A DNA stretch of 64,000 bases from Streptomyces sp. A2-16 (GCF_018128905.1 NZ_CP063808.1:3348001-3412000); one strand, 5' to 3'. Positions 15,938-25,866 are shown, counted from the stretch's first letter. Numbers and translations: made by a program. The notes: generated by a model not told the origin, from the sequence alone.

Positions 15938-17812
15938 TCAGAGGTGGGTGCGGCGCGCGGCCGTCTGCCGGTCGTACTCGGTCCGCGCCCGCACGGCGGC
16001 CTCCCGCGACGCCGTCTCGGCCACCGGCACGTCCCACCACGCCTCCGCCGGGGGAGCGGTCGGGGTCGCGGTGTCCGTCTCGACGTAGACGCAGGTCGGG
16101 CGGTCCGAGGCGCGGGCCGTGGCCAGGGCCTCGCGCAGCTCCCGTACGGTCTTGGCGCGCAGCACGTCCATGCCGAGGCTCGCCGCGTTGGCGGCCAGGT
16201 CGACCGGGAGAGGGGCCCCGCTGAAGGTGCCGTCGGCGGCCCGGTAGCGGTACGCCGTGCCGAACCGCTCGCCGCCCACCGACTCCGACAGGCCGCCGAT
16301 CGAGGCGTACCCGTGGTTCTGGATGAGGACCAGGTTGATCGGCAGGCCCTCCTGGACGGCCGTGACCAGCTCCGTCGGCATCATCAGGTACGTGCCGTCG
16401 CCGACCAGCGCCCACACGGGGGTGTCCGGGGTCGCCTGCTGGACGCCGATCGCCGCCGGGATCTCGTAGCCCATGCAGGAGTACCCGTACTCCAGGTGGT
16501 ACTGGCGCGGGCTGCGGGCCCGCCACAGCTTGTGCAGGTCGCCGGGGAGCGAGCCCGCCGCGTTGATCACCACGTCGTCGTCGCCGACGACCGCGTCCAG
16601 CGCGCCGAGCAGCTGGGTCTGGGTCGGTACGGCGTTCTCGTCGTCGGCGCGGTAGGCCCGGTCCACCACCTGCTCCCAGCGCTCCTTGCCCGTGCCGTAC
16701 TCGGCCGCGTACGCCACGTCCACGCGGTGGCCCGCCAGCGCCGACGCCAGCGCCTCCAGACCCGCCCGCGCGTCGCACACGACCGTCCGCGCGGCCAGCT
16801 TGTGGGCGTCGAAGGCGGTGATGTTGAGGTTGAGGAAGCGCACGTCCGGGTTCTGGAAGAGGGTGCCGGAGGCGGTGGTGAAGTCGGAGTAGCGGGTGCC
16901 CACGCCGATGACCAGGTCCGCGGTGCGCGCGAGGTCGTCGGCGACCGCCGTACCGGTGTGGCCGACGCCGCCGAGGTCCGCGGGGTGGTCGTGGCGCAGG
17001 GAGCCCTTGCCCGCCTGGGTGGACGTGACGGGGATGCCGGTGGCGTCCACCAGGGCCTTCAGGGCCTCCTCGGCCTCGCTGTGGTGGACCCCGCCGCCCG
17101 CCACGATCAGCGGGCGCGCGGCCCCGCGGATCGCCCGCACCGCCTCGGCCAGCTCCACGGGGTCGGGCGCGGGGCGCCGTGCCCGCCACACCCGCTCGGC
17201 GAAGAACTCCTCCGGCCAGTCGTACGCCTCCGCCTGGACGTCCTGGGGCAGGGCGAGGGTGACCGCGCCGGTCTCGGCCGGGTCGGCGAGGACCCGCATC
17301 GCCTGGAGCGCGGAGGGGATCAGGGCCTCGGGGCGGTGGATCCGGTCGAAGAAGCGGGACACCGGGCGCAGGGTGTCGTTCACCGACACGTCCGCCTCCG
17401 TCGGGTGCTCCAGCTGCTGCAGGAGCGGGTCGGCGGCGCGGGTGGCGAAGTAGTCGCCGGGCAGGAGCAGGACCGGGAGGCGGTTGATCGTCGCGAGGGC
17501 CGCGCCGGTGACCAGGTTCGTGGCCCCGGGGCCGATCGAGGTGGTGACCGCCTGGGCCGACAGCCGGTTGAGCTGCCGCGCGTGGCCGACGGCCGCGTGC
17601 ACCATCGCCTGCTCGTTGCGGCCCTGGTGGAACGGCATCGCGTCCTCGCCCGCCTCCAGGAGGGCCTGGCCGATGCCCGCCACGTTTCCGTGGCCGAAGA
17701 TGCCCCAGGTCCCGGCGATCAGCCGGTGCCGTACGCCGTCCCGCTCCGTGTACTGGACGGAGAGGAACCGCACCAGGGCTTGGGCGACGGTCAGGCGGGT
17801 GGTGGTGCTCAT
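15938..17812 (-). CDS. iolD: 3D-(3,5/4)-trihydroxycyclohexane-1,2-dione hydrolase (IolD)
   Basis: A 624-residue thiamine-diphosphate enzyme that opens the ring of the trione/dione intermediate of myo-inositol breakdown to give 5-deoxyglucuronate. It has the three-domain acetolactate-synthase layout: N-terminal PYR domain with GHGNVAGIGQALLEAGEDA and SIGPGATNLVTGAALA, central domain, and C-terminal PP domain with GDGTYLMMPTELVTAVQEG...N as the ThDP/Mg motif. The family-specific LLPGDYFATRAADPLLQQLEHP is present. Length is as expected. It lies upstream of the GntR gene and downstream of iolC with a 470-bp gap. Confidence 0.92.
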   Translation of the reverse strand: MSTTTRLTVAQALVRFLSVQYTERDGVRHRLIAGTWGIFGHGNVAGIGQALLEAGEDAMPFHQGRNEQAMVHAAVGHARQLNRLSAQAVTTSIGPGATNLVTGAALATINRLPVLLLPGDYFATRAADPLLQQLEHPTEADVSVNDTLRPVSRFFDRIHRPEALIPSALQAMRVLADPAETGAVTLALPQDVQAEAYDWPEEFFAERVWRARRPAPDPVELAEAVRAIRGAARPLIVAGGGVHHSEAEEALKALVDATGIPVTSTQAGKGSLRHDHPADLGGVGHTGTAVADDLARTADLVIGVGTRYSDFTTASGTLFQNPDVRFLNLNITAFDAHKLAARTVVCDARAGLEALASALAGHRVDVAYAAEYGTGKERWEQVVDRAYRADDENAVPTQTQLLGALDAVVGDDDVVINAAGSLPGDLHKLWRARSPRQYHLEYGYSCMGYEIPAAIGVQQATPDTPVWALVGDGTYLMMPTELVTAVQEGLPINLVLIQNHGYASIGGLSESVGGERFGTAYRYRAADGTFSGAPLPVDLAANAASLGMDVLRAKTVRELREALATARASDRPTCVYVETDTATPTAPPAEAWWDVPVAETASREAAVRARTEYDRQTAARRTHL

Positions 17813-18282
17813 CAGGACTTCTCCGGTGCGGTGTGGAGGGGGCGGCGGGGGCGGTGTGGCGGTCGGGGAGGGCGCGGATCAGCCGGGTCCGCCGCGACGC
17901 CGAGGTCGTGGGAGACGGGGCCGGGCGGGCGCCCCGGGCGTGTGAGGCCGTCCTGGCCGTGGGTCCCGGCCCAGGAGATTCCGGCTCGTGCTCGTGCCGG
18001 CCCGGTGTCCGGCGCGGGGTGCGGTGGTGTGGGTCGACGGTTCGGTGCCGGGCGCGGTGGTGCGTGTCGACAGTCCGCCGCCGGGGGCGATGGTGCGGGT
18101 CAACGGTCCGCCGCCGGGCGCGATCGTGCCGGTCGACCGTCCGGTGCCGGGTGTCGAGACCGTCGTACGGGCATCCCGTGACCGGCACGTGCGGCCGCCG
18201 GCGGCGGTGGTGGTGCCCTGCGACCGTCGGGCGGCGGGAGCACGATTCGCCGGGCACCGGCCGCGTGCGGGCTCCCGGACGG
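17813..18282. other. 470-bp gap between iolC and iolD
   Basis: No convincing gene is seen. Frames on both strands are open because of base composition and the 33-bp repeats at 18021-18152; their translations are Arg/Pro/Gly-rich and featureless. The last bases before 17812 should carry the iolD ribosome site and perhaps a promoter. Confidence 0.5.
18021..18152. repeat. Four tandem 33-bp imperfect repeats
   Basis: Four consecutive 33-bp units. Read rightward they would encode 11-residue units AVVWVDGSVPG, AVVRVDSPPPG, AMVRVNGPPPG and AIVPVDRPVPG, with most changes conservative at the DNA level. The array lies in the gap between iolC and iolD. I do not believe it is translated. Such minisatellites vary in copy number between strains. 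Confidence 0.75.
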
Positions 18283-19260
18283 TCACGGTGAGACGCCGTT
18301 CAGGAGACCGTCGATGTCCGCCTGCGTCGGCATCGCGGAGGAGCAGGCGAGGCGGGCGGCGACATGCGCGCCGGCCGCGTTCGCGTACCGGAGGGTCCGT
18401 TCCAGCTCCCAGCCGGACAGCAGACCGTGGCAGAGCGAGCCGCCGAACGCGTCGCCCGCGCCGAGACCGTTGACCACCTCGACCGGGACCGCGGGGACCC
18501 GCACGGTGGTGCCGTCCCGGTGCACGGCGAGGACACCTGCGGGACCCTGCTTCACCACGGCCAGCTCCACGCCCGCCGCCAGCAGCGCCTCGGCGCATGC
18601 TCGGGGCTCGCGGACTCCCGTGGCGATCTCGCACTCGTCGAGGTTGCCGACCGCGACGGTCGCGTGCCGCAGGGCCTCGGCGTAGTACGGGCGGGCTTCG
18701 TCGGGGTCCGTCCAGGCGCTGTCGGTCCACAGCGCGGGCCGCCAGTCGAGGTCGAAGACCGTGGTGCCCGCCCGGTCGCGGCACTTGAGCGCGGCGAGCG
18801 TGGCCGAGCGGCTCGGTTCCGCGCTCAGACCGGTGCCGGTGATCCAGAAGACGCGCGCCGCGCGGATGGCGTAGTAGTCGAGTTCGTCGGTGTGTATCTC
18901 CAGGTCGGGGGCCTGGGGACGGCGGTAGAAGTACAGCGGGAAGTCGTCCGGCGGAAAGAGCTCGCAAAAGGTGACAGGGGTCGCCGAGGACTCCACCGGC
19001 GTCACCCAACGGTTGTCGACGCCCAACTCCGTGAGGGTCTGGTGGAGATACGTGCCGAAGGGGTCGGCCCCGGTCCGGGTGATGACCGCGGTGGAGCGGC
19101 CGAGCCGCGCGGCTGCGACCGCGACGTTGGCCGCCGAGCCCCCGAGGAACTTCCCGAAGGACCGCACCTGGGCCAGCGGCACCCCCGACTGCAGCGGGTA
19201 GAGATCAACTCCGATACGGCCCATACTGATCACGTCGTACTGCTGCACTGGCTCGACCAT
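18283..19260 (-). CDS. iolC: 5-dehydro-2-deoxygluconokinase (IolC), PfkB family
   Basis: Start ATG 19260 is chosen because GAGGAG precedes it at good spacing; an upstream in-frame ATG at 19314 has no support. The 325-residue kinase has both PfkB signatures: FLGGSAANVAVAAARLG near the N-terminus and NGLGAGDAFGGSLCHG, with the catalytic Asp, near the C-terminus. SMGRIGVDLYPLQSG is typical of IolC. It should phosphorylate 5-dehydro-2-deoxy-D-gluconate with ATP. It diverges from the ABC importer operon across 257 bp holding a TGTCAA/TTGACA inverted repeat. Confidence 0.88.
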   Translation of the reverse strand: MVEPVQQYDVISMGRIGVDLYPLQSGVPLAQVRSFGKFLGGSAANVAVAAARLGRSTAVITRTGADPFGTYLHQTLTELGVDNRWVTPVESSATPVTFCELFPPDDFPLYFYRRPQAPDLEIHTDELDYYAIRAARVFWITGTGLSAEPSRSATLAALKCRDRAGTTVFDLDWRPALWTDSAWTDPDEARPYYAEALRHATVAVGNLDECEIATGVREPRACAEALLAAGVELAVVKQGPAGVLAVHRDGTTVRVPAVPVEVVNGLGAGDAFGGSLCHGLLSGWELERTLRYANAAGAHVAARLACSSAMPTQADIDGLLNGVSP

Positions 19261-19340
19261 GCGCGACGCTCCTCGATCCGGGCTGGGGACGCGGGGCCCT
19301 CTGGGCCGTTGCATCCCAGGTGTAGGACTCGAAGGGCAAT

Positions 19341-19408
19341 GCTGTCAATAGTTTGTACTTACATTCGGACCTGATCGTGAAATGATGTCTTAACAAAGTA
19401 TTGACAGC
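19341..19408. promoter_or_regulatory. Divergent control region with 10-bp inverted repeat
   Basis: GCTGTCAATA at 19341-19350 is matched exactly in reverse by TATTGACAGC at 19399-19408, with 48 bp between. Each arm contains a -35-like TTGACA facing a different gene: left toward iolC, right toward the ABC importer. The arms could therefore be paired divergent promoters or operator halves for a looped regulator. The related half-site TGTCA recurs at 30268-30279 and 32622-32637. Confidence 0.55.
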
Positions 19409-19517
19409 GGCAGCGCCAGGGGAGTTGGATCCCGTCCCAACGCAAGTTGGCGCGTTTTCGTAGATCCCGCCCCCTTTCCCGACGTTCTCCCCGTCGCACA
19501 GTGAGGTGCAAGGAAAG

Positions 19518-20537
19518 ATGGACCGCTCTTCTCTCTCCCGTTCGCGGAGATTCGCTCCCGCCGTGGCCCTGGCTGCGGCCGCGGCCCTGACGCTCGCCGG
19601 CTGCTCCAGCAGCTCGGGCGGCAAGAAGTCCGAGGAGAGCGCGGACGGCGCCTCCGCGGGCAAGGCCACCACGCCCCGGATGACCATCGCGCTGGTCACC
19701 CACCAGTCGCCCGGCGACACCTTCTGGGACATCGTCCGCAAGGGCGCCCAGGCCGCCGCCGACAAGGACAACGTCAAGCTGGTCTACTCGGCCGACCCGA
19801 GCGCCGCCAGCCAGGCCAACCTGGTCCAGAACGCGATCGACCAGAAGGTCGACGGCATCGCGATCACCCTGGCCAAGCCGGACGCCCTCAAGGACGTCGT
19901 CGCCAAGGCCAAGCAGGCCGGGATACCCGTCGTCGGCCTGAACTCCGGGGTCAGCGAGTGGCAGAAGCTCGGCCTGATGGAGTTCTTCGGCCAGGACGAG
20001 ACCGTGGCCGGCGAGGCGCTCGGCAAGCGGCTGAACGAGGAGGGCGCCAAGAACGCCGTCTGTGTCATCCAGGAGCAGGGCAACATCGGCCTCACCCAGC
20101 GCTGCGACGGTGTGAAGAAGACCTTCACCGGCAAGCTGCAGACGCTGAACGTCAACGGCACGGACATGCCGTCCGTGAAGTCGACGATCACCGCCAAGCT
20201 CACGCAGGACAAGTCCATCGACTACGTCGTCGCTCTCGGCGCGCCCTTCGCGCTGACCGCGGTGCAGTCGGCGGCCGACGCGGGCAGCAAGGCCAAGATC
20301 GCCACGTTCGACCTCAACAAGGACCTGACGGGCGCCATCAGCAAGGGCACCATCCAGTTCGCCGTCGACCAGCAGCCCTACCTCCAGGGCTACCTGGCGA
20401 TCGACTCGCTGTGGCTCTACAAGAACAACGGCAACTACATGGGTGGCGGCGAGCAGCCGGTGCTGACCGGTCCGGCCTTCGTGGACAAGTCCAACGTCGA
20501 GGCCGTGGCCAAGTACGCCGCGAAGGGCACCAGGTGA
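19518..20537 (+). CDS. ABC importer substrate-binding lipoprotein (inositol/sugar, CUT2 type)
   Basis: Start ATG 19518 follows AAGGAAAG. The 339-residue product has a basic N-terminus, a hydrophobic segment and the lipobox LAGC with a Ser/Gly tail, so it should be a lipidated extracellular receptor. The mature part is a type I periplasmic-binding fold: TIALVTHQSPGDTFWDIVRKGAQAAA, QNAIDQKVDGIAITLAKPDAL, GIPVVGLNSG, then IATFDLNKDLTGAI and GTIQFAVDQQPYLQGY. The context, divergent from iolC and in an operon with inositol enzymes, indicates myo-inositol or a related cyclitol as ligand. Confidence 0.88.
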   Translation: MDRSSLSRSRRFAPAVALAAAAALTLAGCSSSSGGKKSEESADGASAGKATTPRMTIALVTHQSPGDTFWDIVRKGAQAAADKDNVKLVYSADPSAASQANLVQNAIDQKVDGIAITLAKPDALKDVVAKAKQAGIPVVGLNSGVSEWQKLGLMEFFGQDETVAGEALGKRLNEEGAKNAVCVIQEQGNIGLTQRCDGVKKTFTGKLQTLNVNGTDMPSVKSTITAKLTQDKSIDYVVALGAPFALTAVQSAADAGSKAKIATFDLNKDLTGAISKGTIQFAVDQQPYLQGYLAIDSLWLYKNNGNYMGGGEQPVLTGPAFVDKSNVEAVAKYAAKGTR

Positions 20538-21616
20538 TGGGTATGACCCAGCACGCCGAGCCGGCGGTGACCACACCGCCGGCCTCCGGCCCCGGCAAGG
20601 TCAAGGACGGGCGGACCGCTGAACGCCCGCTCGCCATCCGCCTGTTGGCCCGGCCCGAGGTCGGGGTCTTCCTGGGCGCGGTGGCGGTGTGGGTGTTCTT
20701 CCTGATCGCCGCGCCGCCCGTGCGTGAGGGCAGCTCGATGGCGACGATCCTGTATCAGTCGTCGACGATCGGGATCATGGCACTGCCGGTCGCGCTGCTG
20801 ATGATCGGCGGCGAGTTCGACCTGTCGGCGGGCGTCGCGGTGATCACCTCGGCGCTGACCGCGTCGATGTTCGCCTTCCAGCTCACCCTGAACGTGTGGG
20901 CCGGTGTGTTCGTGGCCCTGCTGGTGTCGCTCGCGATCGGGTTCCTCAACGGCTGGCTGGTCGTCAAGACCGGTCTGCCCAGCTTCCTGATCACCCTGGG
21001 CACCTTCCTGATCCTGCAGGGCGCCAACCTGGCCGTCACCAAGCTCGTGACCGACAACGTCGCCACCGACGACATCTCCAACATGGACGGCTTCGACCAG
21101 GCCAAGAAGGTCTTCGCCAGTTCCTTCGAGGTCGGCGGCGTCGAGATCAAGATCACGATTGTGTACTGGCTCGTCTTCGCCGCGCTGGCGACCTGGGTGC
21201 TGCTGCGCACCAAGTACGGCAACTGGATCTTCGCGGTCGGCGGCAACAAGGACTCCGCGCGAGCCGTCGGTGTGCCGGTGACGTTCACGAAGATCAGCCT
21301 GTTCATGCTGGTCGGCTTCGGCGCCTGGTTCGTCGGCATGCACAACCTGTTCTCCTTCAACACCGTGCAGTCCGGCGAGGGCGTGGGCCAGGAACTCATC
21401 TACATCTCGGCCGCGGTGATCGGCGGCTGTCTGCTGACCGGCGGCGCCGGATCCGCGATCGGCCCGGTCTTCGGGGCGTTCATGTTCGGCATGGTCCAGC
21501 AGGGCATCGTCTTCGCCAACTGGAACCCGGACTGGTTCAAGGCCTTCCTCGGCGTGATGCTGCTCGGCGCCGTCCTGATCAATCTGTGGGTCAGCCGCAC
21601 GGCGACCCGGAGGTGA
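20537..21616 (+). CDS. ABC importer permease (CUT2, BPD_transp_2 family)
   Basis: A 359-residue membrane protein whose ATG shares a base with the stop of the binding-protein gene. After a soluble N-terminus of about 35 residues it has around 8-10 helices. The family landmarks are present: [66 protein letters not shown] and [24 protein letters not shown]. It forms the transmembrane channel of the importer, probably as a homodimer, since only one permease gene is present. Confidence 0.9.
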   Translation: MGMTQHAEPAVTTPPASGPGKVKDGRTAERPLAIRLLARPEVGVFLGAVAVWVFFLIAAPPVREGSSMATILYQSSTIGIMALPVALLMIGGEFDLSAGVAVITSALTASMFAFQLTLNVWAGVFVALLVSLAIGFLNGWLVVKTGLPSFLITLGTFLILQGANLAVTKLVTDNVATDDISNMDGFDQAKKVFASSFEVGGVEIKITIVYWLVFAALATWVLLRTKYGNWIFAVGGNKDSARAVGVPVTFTKISLFMLVGFGAWFVGMHNLFSFNTVQSGEGVGQELIYISAAVIGGCLLTGGAGSAIGPVFGAFMFGMVQQGIVFANWNPDWFKAFLGVMLLGAVLINLWVSRTATRR

Positions 21617-21624
21617 CCCACCCC

Positions 21625-22545
21625 ATGACCAACAGCAACGAAGAAGCGGGCACCCACGGCGCGATCCTCGCCGACACGCCCGAGACCGGCCCCGGCGACG
21701 GTGTGATCGTCGAACTGCGCAACGCGGGCAAGTCGTACGGCAACATCCGCGCCCTGCACGGGGTGAGCCTGCAGGTGCGGCCCAGCCAGGTCACCTGCGT
21801 CCTGGGCGACAACGGCGCCGGCAAGTCCACCCTGATCAAGATCATCTCGGGGCTGCACCAGCACACCGAGGGCGAGTTCCTCGTCGACGGCACCCCGGTG
21901 CGCTTCTCCACCCCCCGTGAGGCCCTCGACAAGGGCATCGCGACCGTCTACCAGGACCTCGCCGTCGTCCCGCTGATGCCGGTGTGGCGCAACTTCTTCC
22001 TCGGCTCCGAGATGACCAAGGGCCCCTGGCCCATCCGTCGCCTGGACATCGAGGCGATGAAGAAGACCGCGGACGAGGAACTGCGCAACATGGGCATCGT
22101 CCTCGACGACCTCGAACAGCCCATCGGCACCCTCTCCGGCGGCCAGCGCCAGTGCGTGGCCATCGCCCGCGCCGTCTACTTCGGCGCCCGTGTGCTGATC
22201 CTGGACGAGCCGACCGCCGCCCTGGGCGTGAAGCAGTCCGGTGTGGTGCTCAAGTACGTGGCAGCCGCCCGCGACCGGGGGCTCGGGGTCATCTTTATCA
22301 CCCACAATCCCCACCACGCCTTCATGGTCGGCGACCACTTCAGCGTGCTGCGCCTGGGCACCATGGAACTGTCCGCGGCCCGGGACCGGATCACCCTCGA
22401 AGAGCTCACCAACCACATGGCCGGCGGCGCCGAACTCGCAGCCCTCAAGCACGAGTTGTCCCAGGTTCGTGGCGTCGACACCGAGGCTCTGCCGGAAGAG
22501 GAAGACCTCACCGTGTCGACGGCCGGCGGCGAGGGGAAGTCCTGA
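21625..22545 (+). CDS. ABC importer ATP-binding protein, single-domain
   Basis: A 306-residue ATPase with Walker [10 protein letters not shown], a Q-loop in [19 protein letters not shown], the signature LSGGQRQ, Walker [13 protein letters not shown] and an H-loop in FITHNPHHA. Most CUT2 sugar importers use a two-domain ATPase of about 500 residues. This one has a single domain, as in fructose-type FrcA systems, plus an acidic C-terminal tail. It lies 8 bp after the permease gene and directly before the iolE-like gene. Confidence 0.9.
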   Translation: MTNSNEEAGTHGAILADTPETGPGDGVIVELRNAGKSYGNIRALHGVSLQVRPSQVTCVLGDNGAGKSTLIKIISGLHQHTEGEFLVDGTPVRFSTPREALDKGIATVYQDLAVVPLMPVWRNFFLGSEMTKGPWPIRRLDIEAMKKTADEELRNMGIVLDDLEQPIGTLSGGQRQCVAIARAVYFGARVLILDEPTAALGVKQSGVVLKYVAAARDRGLGVIFITHNPHHAFMVGDHFSVLRLGTMELSAARDRITLEELTNHMAGGAELAALKHELSQVRGVDTEALPEEEDLTVSTAGGEGKS

Positions 22546-22546
22546 G

Positions 22547-23449
22547 ATGACGGCCCCGCTCGACCGCATCCGCGTCGGTTCCGCCCCGGACTCCTGGGGC
22601 GTCTGGTTCCCCGACGACCCGGCGCAGGTGCCGTGGGAACGCTTCCTGGACGAGGTCGCCGAGGCGGGCTACTCCTGGATCGAGCTGGGGCCGTACGGCT
22701 ATCTGCCGACCGACCCGGCCCGGCTGACCGACGAGATCGCCCGGCGCGACCTGAAGGTCTCGGCGGGCACGGTCTTCACCGGTCTGCACCGCGGCCCCTC
22801 GGTCTGGGAGTCGACCTGGGAGCATGTCAGCCAGGTCGCCGCGCTCACCCAGGCCATGGGCGCGAAGCACCTCGTCGTCATCCCGTCCTTCTGGCGCGAC
22901 GACAAGACCGCCGAGATCCTGGAGCCGCCCGAGCTGACCCACGAGCAGTGGGCCCACCTCACCAAGGGCATGGAACGGCTCGGCCACGAGGTGAAGGAGG
23001 CGTACGGACTCGACATCGTCGTCCATCCGCACGCCGACACCCACCTCGACACCGAGGACCACGTCGAGCACTTCCTCGACTCGACGGACTCCGAGCTCGT
23101 CAACCTCTGCCTGGACACCGGGCATTACGCCTACTGCGGCGGGGACAGCGTCAAGCTCATCGAGACGTACGGCGAGCGCATCGGCTATCTGCACCTCAAG
23201 CAGGTCGACCCGGAGATCCTCGCGGACGTCGTGCGGAACGAGGTGCCGTTCGGCCCGGCCGTCCAGCGCGGGGTGATGTGCGAACCGCCGTCCGGCGTAC
23301 CCGAGTTGGGGCCGGTCCTGGTGGCCGCGCAGAAGCTCGGTGTGGAGCTGTTCGCCATCGTCGAGCAGGACATGTACCCGTGCGAGCCGGACAAGCCGCT
23401 GCCGATCGCGGTGCGCACCCGGCAGTTCCTGAGGTCCTGCGGCGCCTGA
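22547..23449 (+). CDS. Sugar phosphate isomerase/epimerase-like protein, IolE/IolH type
   Basis: A 300-residue TIM-barrel protein starting with [10 protein letters not shown], the typical opening of 2-keto-myo-inositol dehydratase (IolE) and its relatives. Candidate metal ligands are in [36 protein letters not shown] and IVEQDMYP. It is probably the dehydratase making the dione substrate of IolD; IolH- or IolI-type isomerase function is the alternative. The ATG is 1 bp after the ATPase stop, so it belongs to the importer operon. Confidence 0.8.
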   Translation: MTAPLDRIRVGSAPDSWGVWFPDDPAQVPWERFLDEVAEAGYSWIELGPYGYLPTDPARLTDEIARRDLKVSAGTVFTGLHRGPSVWESTWEHVSQVAALTQAMGAKHLVVIPSFWRDDKTAEILEPPELTHEQWAHLTKGMERLGHEVKEAYGLDIVVHPHADTHLDTEDHVEHFLDSTDSELVNLCLDTGHYAYCGGDSVKLIETYGERIGYLHLKQVDPEILADVVRNEVPFGPAVQRGVMCEPPSGVPELGPVLVAAQKLGVELFAIVEQDMYPCEPDKPLPIAVRTRQFLRSCGA

Positions 23450-23453
23450 AGGG

Positions 23454-24479
23454 ATGACCATGACCGAGCGAGGCACCCTGGGTGTCGCCGTCATCGGCAC
23501 CGGCAAGATGGGCGCGGACCACGTCCGACGGATCGACGAGGTCATCAGCGGCGCCCGGGTGAGCGCCGTCGTGGACATCGACGCGGAACGCGCCAAACAG
23601 GTCGCCGCCCGGGTCGACGGGTGCACCGCCCACACCGACCCTGCCGCCGCGATGACGGCGGCCGACGTCGACGCCGTCCTCATCGCCTCCTCCGGGCCCG
23701 CCCACGAGGCGGCGCTGCTCCAGGCCCTGGAGCTCGACCTGCCCGTGCTGTGCGAGAAGCCGCTCACCCCGGACGCGGCCTCCGCGCTGCGCGTGCTGGA
23801 GGCCGAGCAGCGACTCGGTCGGCGGCGCGTCCAGGTGGGCTTCATGCGGCGCTACGACGCCGAGTACGTCAAGCTCAAGTCCCTTCTGGAGAGCGGCCAG
23901 TTGGGGCGGCCGCTGATGCTGCACAACCGGCACCGCAACGCCGCGAGCCCGCCCTTCTTCACCAGTTCCATGCTGATCAGCGACTCCGTGGCCCATGAGA
24001 CCGACGTGACCCGCTGGCTGCTCGGACACGAGATAACGGCGGTCACGGTGCTGCGTCCGACCCCGTCGGCGAACGCCCCGGACGATCTCCAGGACCCGCA
24101 GTTCGTCGTCTTCGAGACCGACGGCGGCGCCCTCGCCGACGTGGAGATCTTCGTCAACTGCGGCTTCGGCTACCAGGTCCAGGCCGAGGCCGTCTGCGAA
24201 CGCGGCACCGCCCGCATCGGCGACGGACACGCCATGGTCACCAACATGGCCGGGCGGTGGGGCGGCACCATCGCCCAGGACTTCGTCGAACGCTTCGCCG
24301 ACGCCTACGACCGCGAGGTCCAGGCCTGGGTCGACGCCACCCGGCGGGGCGAGGTCACCGGCCCCGGCGTGTGGGACGGCTACGCGGCCGCCGCGGTGTG
24401 CGAGGCGGGCGTGCGCTCGCTGAACGAGGGCGGTCGGGTACCGGTGGAGCTCGTGGAGCGGCCCGCCCTGTACGGCTGA
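23454..24479 (+). CDS. iolG: Gfo/Idh/MocA dehydrogenase, probable myo-inositol 2-dehydrogenase
   Basis: A 341-residue enzyme with the N-terminal NAD site [16 protein letters not shown], the catalytic motif [17 protein letters not shown] (EKP lysine) and the substrate domain [15 protein letters not shown]...[16 protein letters not shown], where the H-E-x-D region supplies catalytic residues. It would oxidise myo-inositol to 2-keto-myo-inositol with NAD+. It is the last gene of the operon starting with the binding protein. ATG 23454 and ATG 23460 are both possible starts. Two more relatives lie at 27204 and 31402, so exact substrate assignment is tentative. Confidence 0.82.
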   Translation: MTMTERGTLGVAVIGTGKMGADHVRRIDEVISGARVSAVVDIDAERAKQVAARVDGCTAHTDPAAAMTAADVDAVLIASSGPAHEAALLQALELDLPVLCEKPLTPDAASALRVLEAEQRLGRRRVQVGFMRRYDAEYVKLKSLLESGQLGRPLMLHNRHRNAASPPFFTSSMLISDSVAHETDVTRWLLGHEITAVTVLRPTPSANAPDDLQDPQFVVFETDGGALADVEIFVNCGFGYQVQAEAVCERGTARIGDGHAMVTNMAGRWGGTIAQDFVERFADAYDREVQAWVDATRRGEVTGPGVWDGYAAAAVCEAGVRSLNEGGRVPVELVERPALYG

Positions 24480-24485
24480 CCGGGT

Positions 24486-24506
24486 GCCGAACAGGGGGAG
24501 TTCGGC
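24486..24506 (+). terminator. Weak candidate hairpin after the inositol importer operon
   Basis: GCCGAAC and GTTCGGC form a 7-bp stem with a 7-nt loop starting 7 bp after the iolG stop. No T-run follows, which is common in actinomycetes. It is only a candidate. Confidence 0.35.
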
Positions 24507-24611
24507 GAAGTTCCCCCGTGCTCGCTACGTACCCCCGGAATCGCGGCACCGGCGCGGCCCCCTGTGCCACCATGGCGCGGCTGTCCTCGGCGGGGCGGCG
24601 AGGGGGTGCGC

Positions 24612-25568
24612 ATGGGACTCGTACGGATACTGCTGCCGTTGCCGCGCGTGGCGGCCAAATGGGCGCCGGAGAAGGGCGGACCGCTGTTGGGGGCCGCGCT
24701 GTCGTCCTGCGTCACACCGTCCTGGGCGGGGCTGCGGTCGCCGTCGCCCGCGCGGCGGCTCGCCTGGGCCGAGGAGGCGGTCGCTGTCTACCGCGCGACG
24801 GCCGACGCGGACGGGCTGAGCCGTGCTCTGGCGCTGCGTGCCCACGCGTTGCTGCTGTCGGGTCGGCACGAGGAGGCGGGCACGGCCGCGGCCGCCGTGC
24901 CGGATCAGGCGTCCCCGGCGCTGACCGCCTTCCTCGGGGACGTGCGGGCGCAGGCGCTCGCGGGCCTCGGCCGGGCCGAGGAGGCCGTGTCGGTGGCACA
25001 CGCATCCGTGCGGGCGTACCGCGGCCTGAGCGCCGTCGACCGCAGGGACCGGGCGCTCGGCAGTCTGCCCGGCGCGCTGCGCACGTACGGGATGCTGCTC
25101 GCCGCGGTCGGCCGCAGCGAGGAGTCCGTGGCCGTCTACGAGGAGTGTGCCGCGCTCCTCGCCGCCATGTCGCTCCGGGAGTTGGCGCACGTCGAGCTGG
25201 TGCGACCGCAGGTGCTCGCCGAACTGGTCGCCGTACTGCGGGCCCTGGGCCGGTACACGGACGCGCTGGGTGTGGGCCCCGAGGCCCGGGAGGCGCTGCG
25301 GGGCCCTCTCGCATGGGCCGTCCCCGAGATCGTCCTGCCCCTGCGCGCCCGGCTCCTGATCGACCTCGCCCGCTGCCACAGCGCCACCGGTGACCCGGCC
25401 GAGACCCGTGCCTGCGCCATGGCGGCGGTCGTCGAGGCGCGCAAACCGCACGGAGCGGACGCGCTGCCGGCGGCCCTGGACTGCCTCGCCGATGTGCTCG
25501 GCCAACTGGGCCAGACCGACAAGGAGTTGAGCACCCGCCGCGAGCTCGCCGCGCTGCGAGAGGCATAA
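24612..25568 (+). CDS. TPR-like helical repeat protein of unknown function
   Basis: I choose ATG 24612, preceded by GAGGGGG; ATG 24564 is an in-frame alternative. The 318-residue product is almost all helical, Ala/Leu/Arg/Glu-rich, with repeated AEEAVAVYRATADADG-, EEAVSVAHASVRAYRGL- and EESVAVYEECAALLAAM-type helices that look like tetratricopeptide repeats. No signal peptide or enzymatic domain is seen. It probably binds a partner protein. It has its own upstream gap of 132 bp, so a link to inositol use is not established. Confidence 0.7.
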   Translation: MGLVRILLPLPRVAAKWAPEKGGPLLGAALSSCVTPSWAGLRSPSPARRLAWAEEAVAVYRATADADGLSRALALRAHALLLSGRHEEAGTAAAAVPDQASPALTAFLGDVRAQALAGLGRAEEAVSVAHASVRAYRGLSAVDRRDRALGSLPGALRTYGMLLAAVGRSEESVAVYEECAALLAAMSLRELAHVELVRPQVLAELVAVLRALGRYTDALGVGPEAREALRGPLAWAVPEIVLPLRARLLIDLARCHSATGDPAETRACAMAAVVEARKPHGADALPAALDCLADVLGQLGQTDKELSTRRELAALREA

Positions 25569-25582
25569 CAGCACCCCCGGAC

Positions 25583-25866
25583 CGGCCGTGGGCGTGGCTC
25601 GCTCCCCGAGGCCGGCGTCAGTCGTCGCCGTGCTGCGCTACGACCCGGTCGCGGGCTCGGCGCCCGTGCGGGCGGTGGCGACGCGCCATGTCCTGGGCCA
25701 CAGCGCACTCCACGAGACGGCCGTGGGCGTGACTCGCTCCCCGAGGCCGGCGTCAGTCGTCGCCGTGCTGCGCTACGACCCGGTCGCGGGCTCGGCGCCT
25801 CGTGCGGGCGGGAAGTGGTGGCGGGCCAGGTCCTGGGCGTGGGCCACGGTGCACTCCACGAGCTCG
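25583..25866. repeat. Tandem duplication of the 3' end of the FAD oxidoreductase gene
   Basis: About 82 bp starting at 25583 recurs almost unchanged from 25718, an offset of 135 bp. Similarity continues in diverged form, including the shared CACTCCACGAG, to about 25717 and 25866. The right-hand copy contains the genuine 3' end and stop (25773) of the reverse-strand FAD gene. The left-hand copy is therefore a stray duplicate of that gene tail lying between two convergent genes. Confidence 0.8.

Noticed and set aside
15909..18257. Very long reverse frame extending the GntR gene to over 1000 codons
   Set aside because: The part beyond 15908 is antisense or out of frame to iolD, Arg/Pro/Gly-rich, and the GntR gene has a clear AGGAGG-supported start.
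17988..18473. Repeat-encoded rightward protein with 11-residue units
   Set aside because: Runs antisense into iolC and has no ribosome site; open only because the 33-bp unit is a multiple of three.
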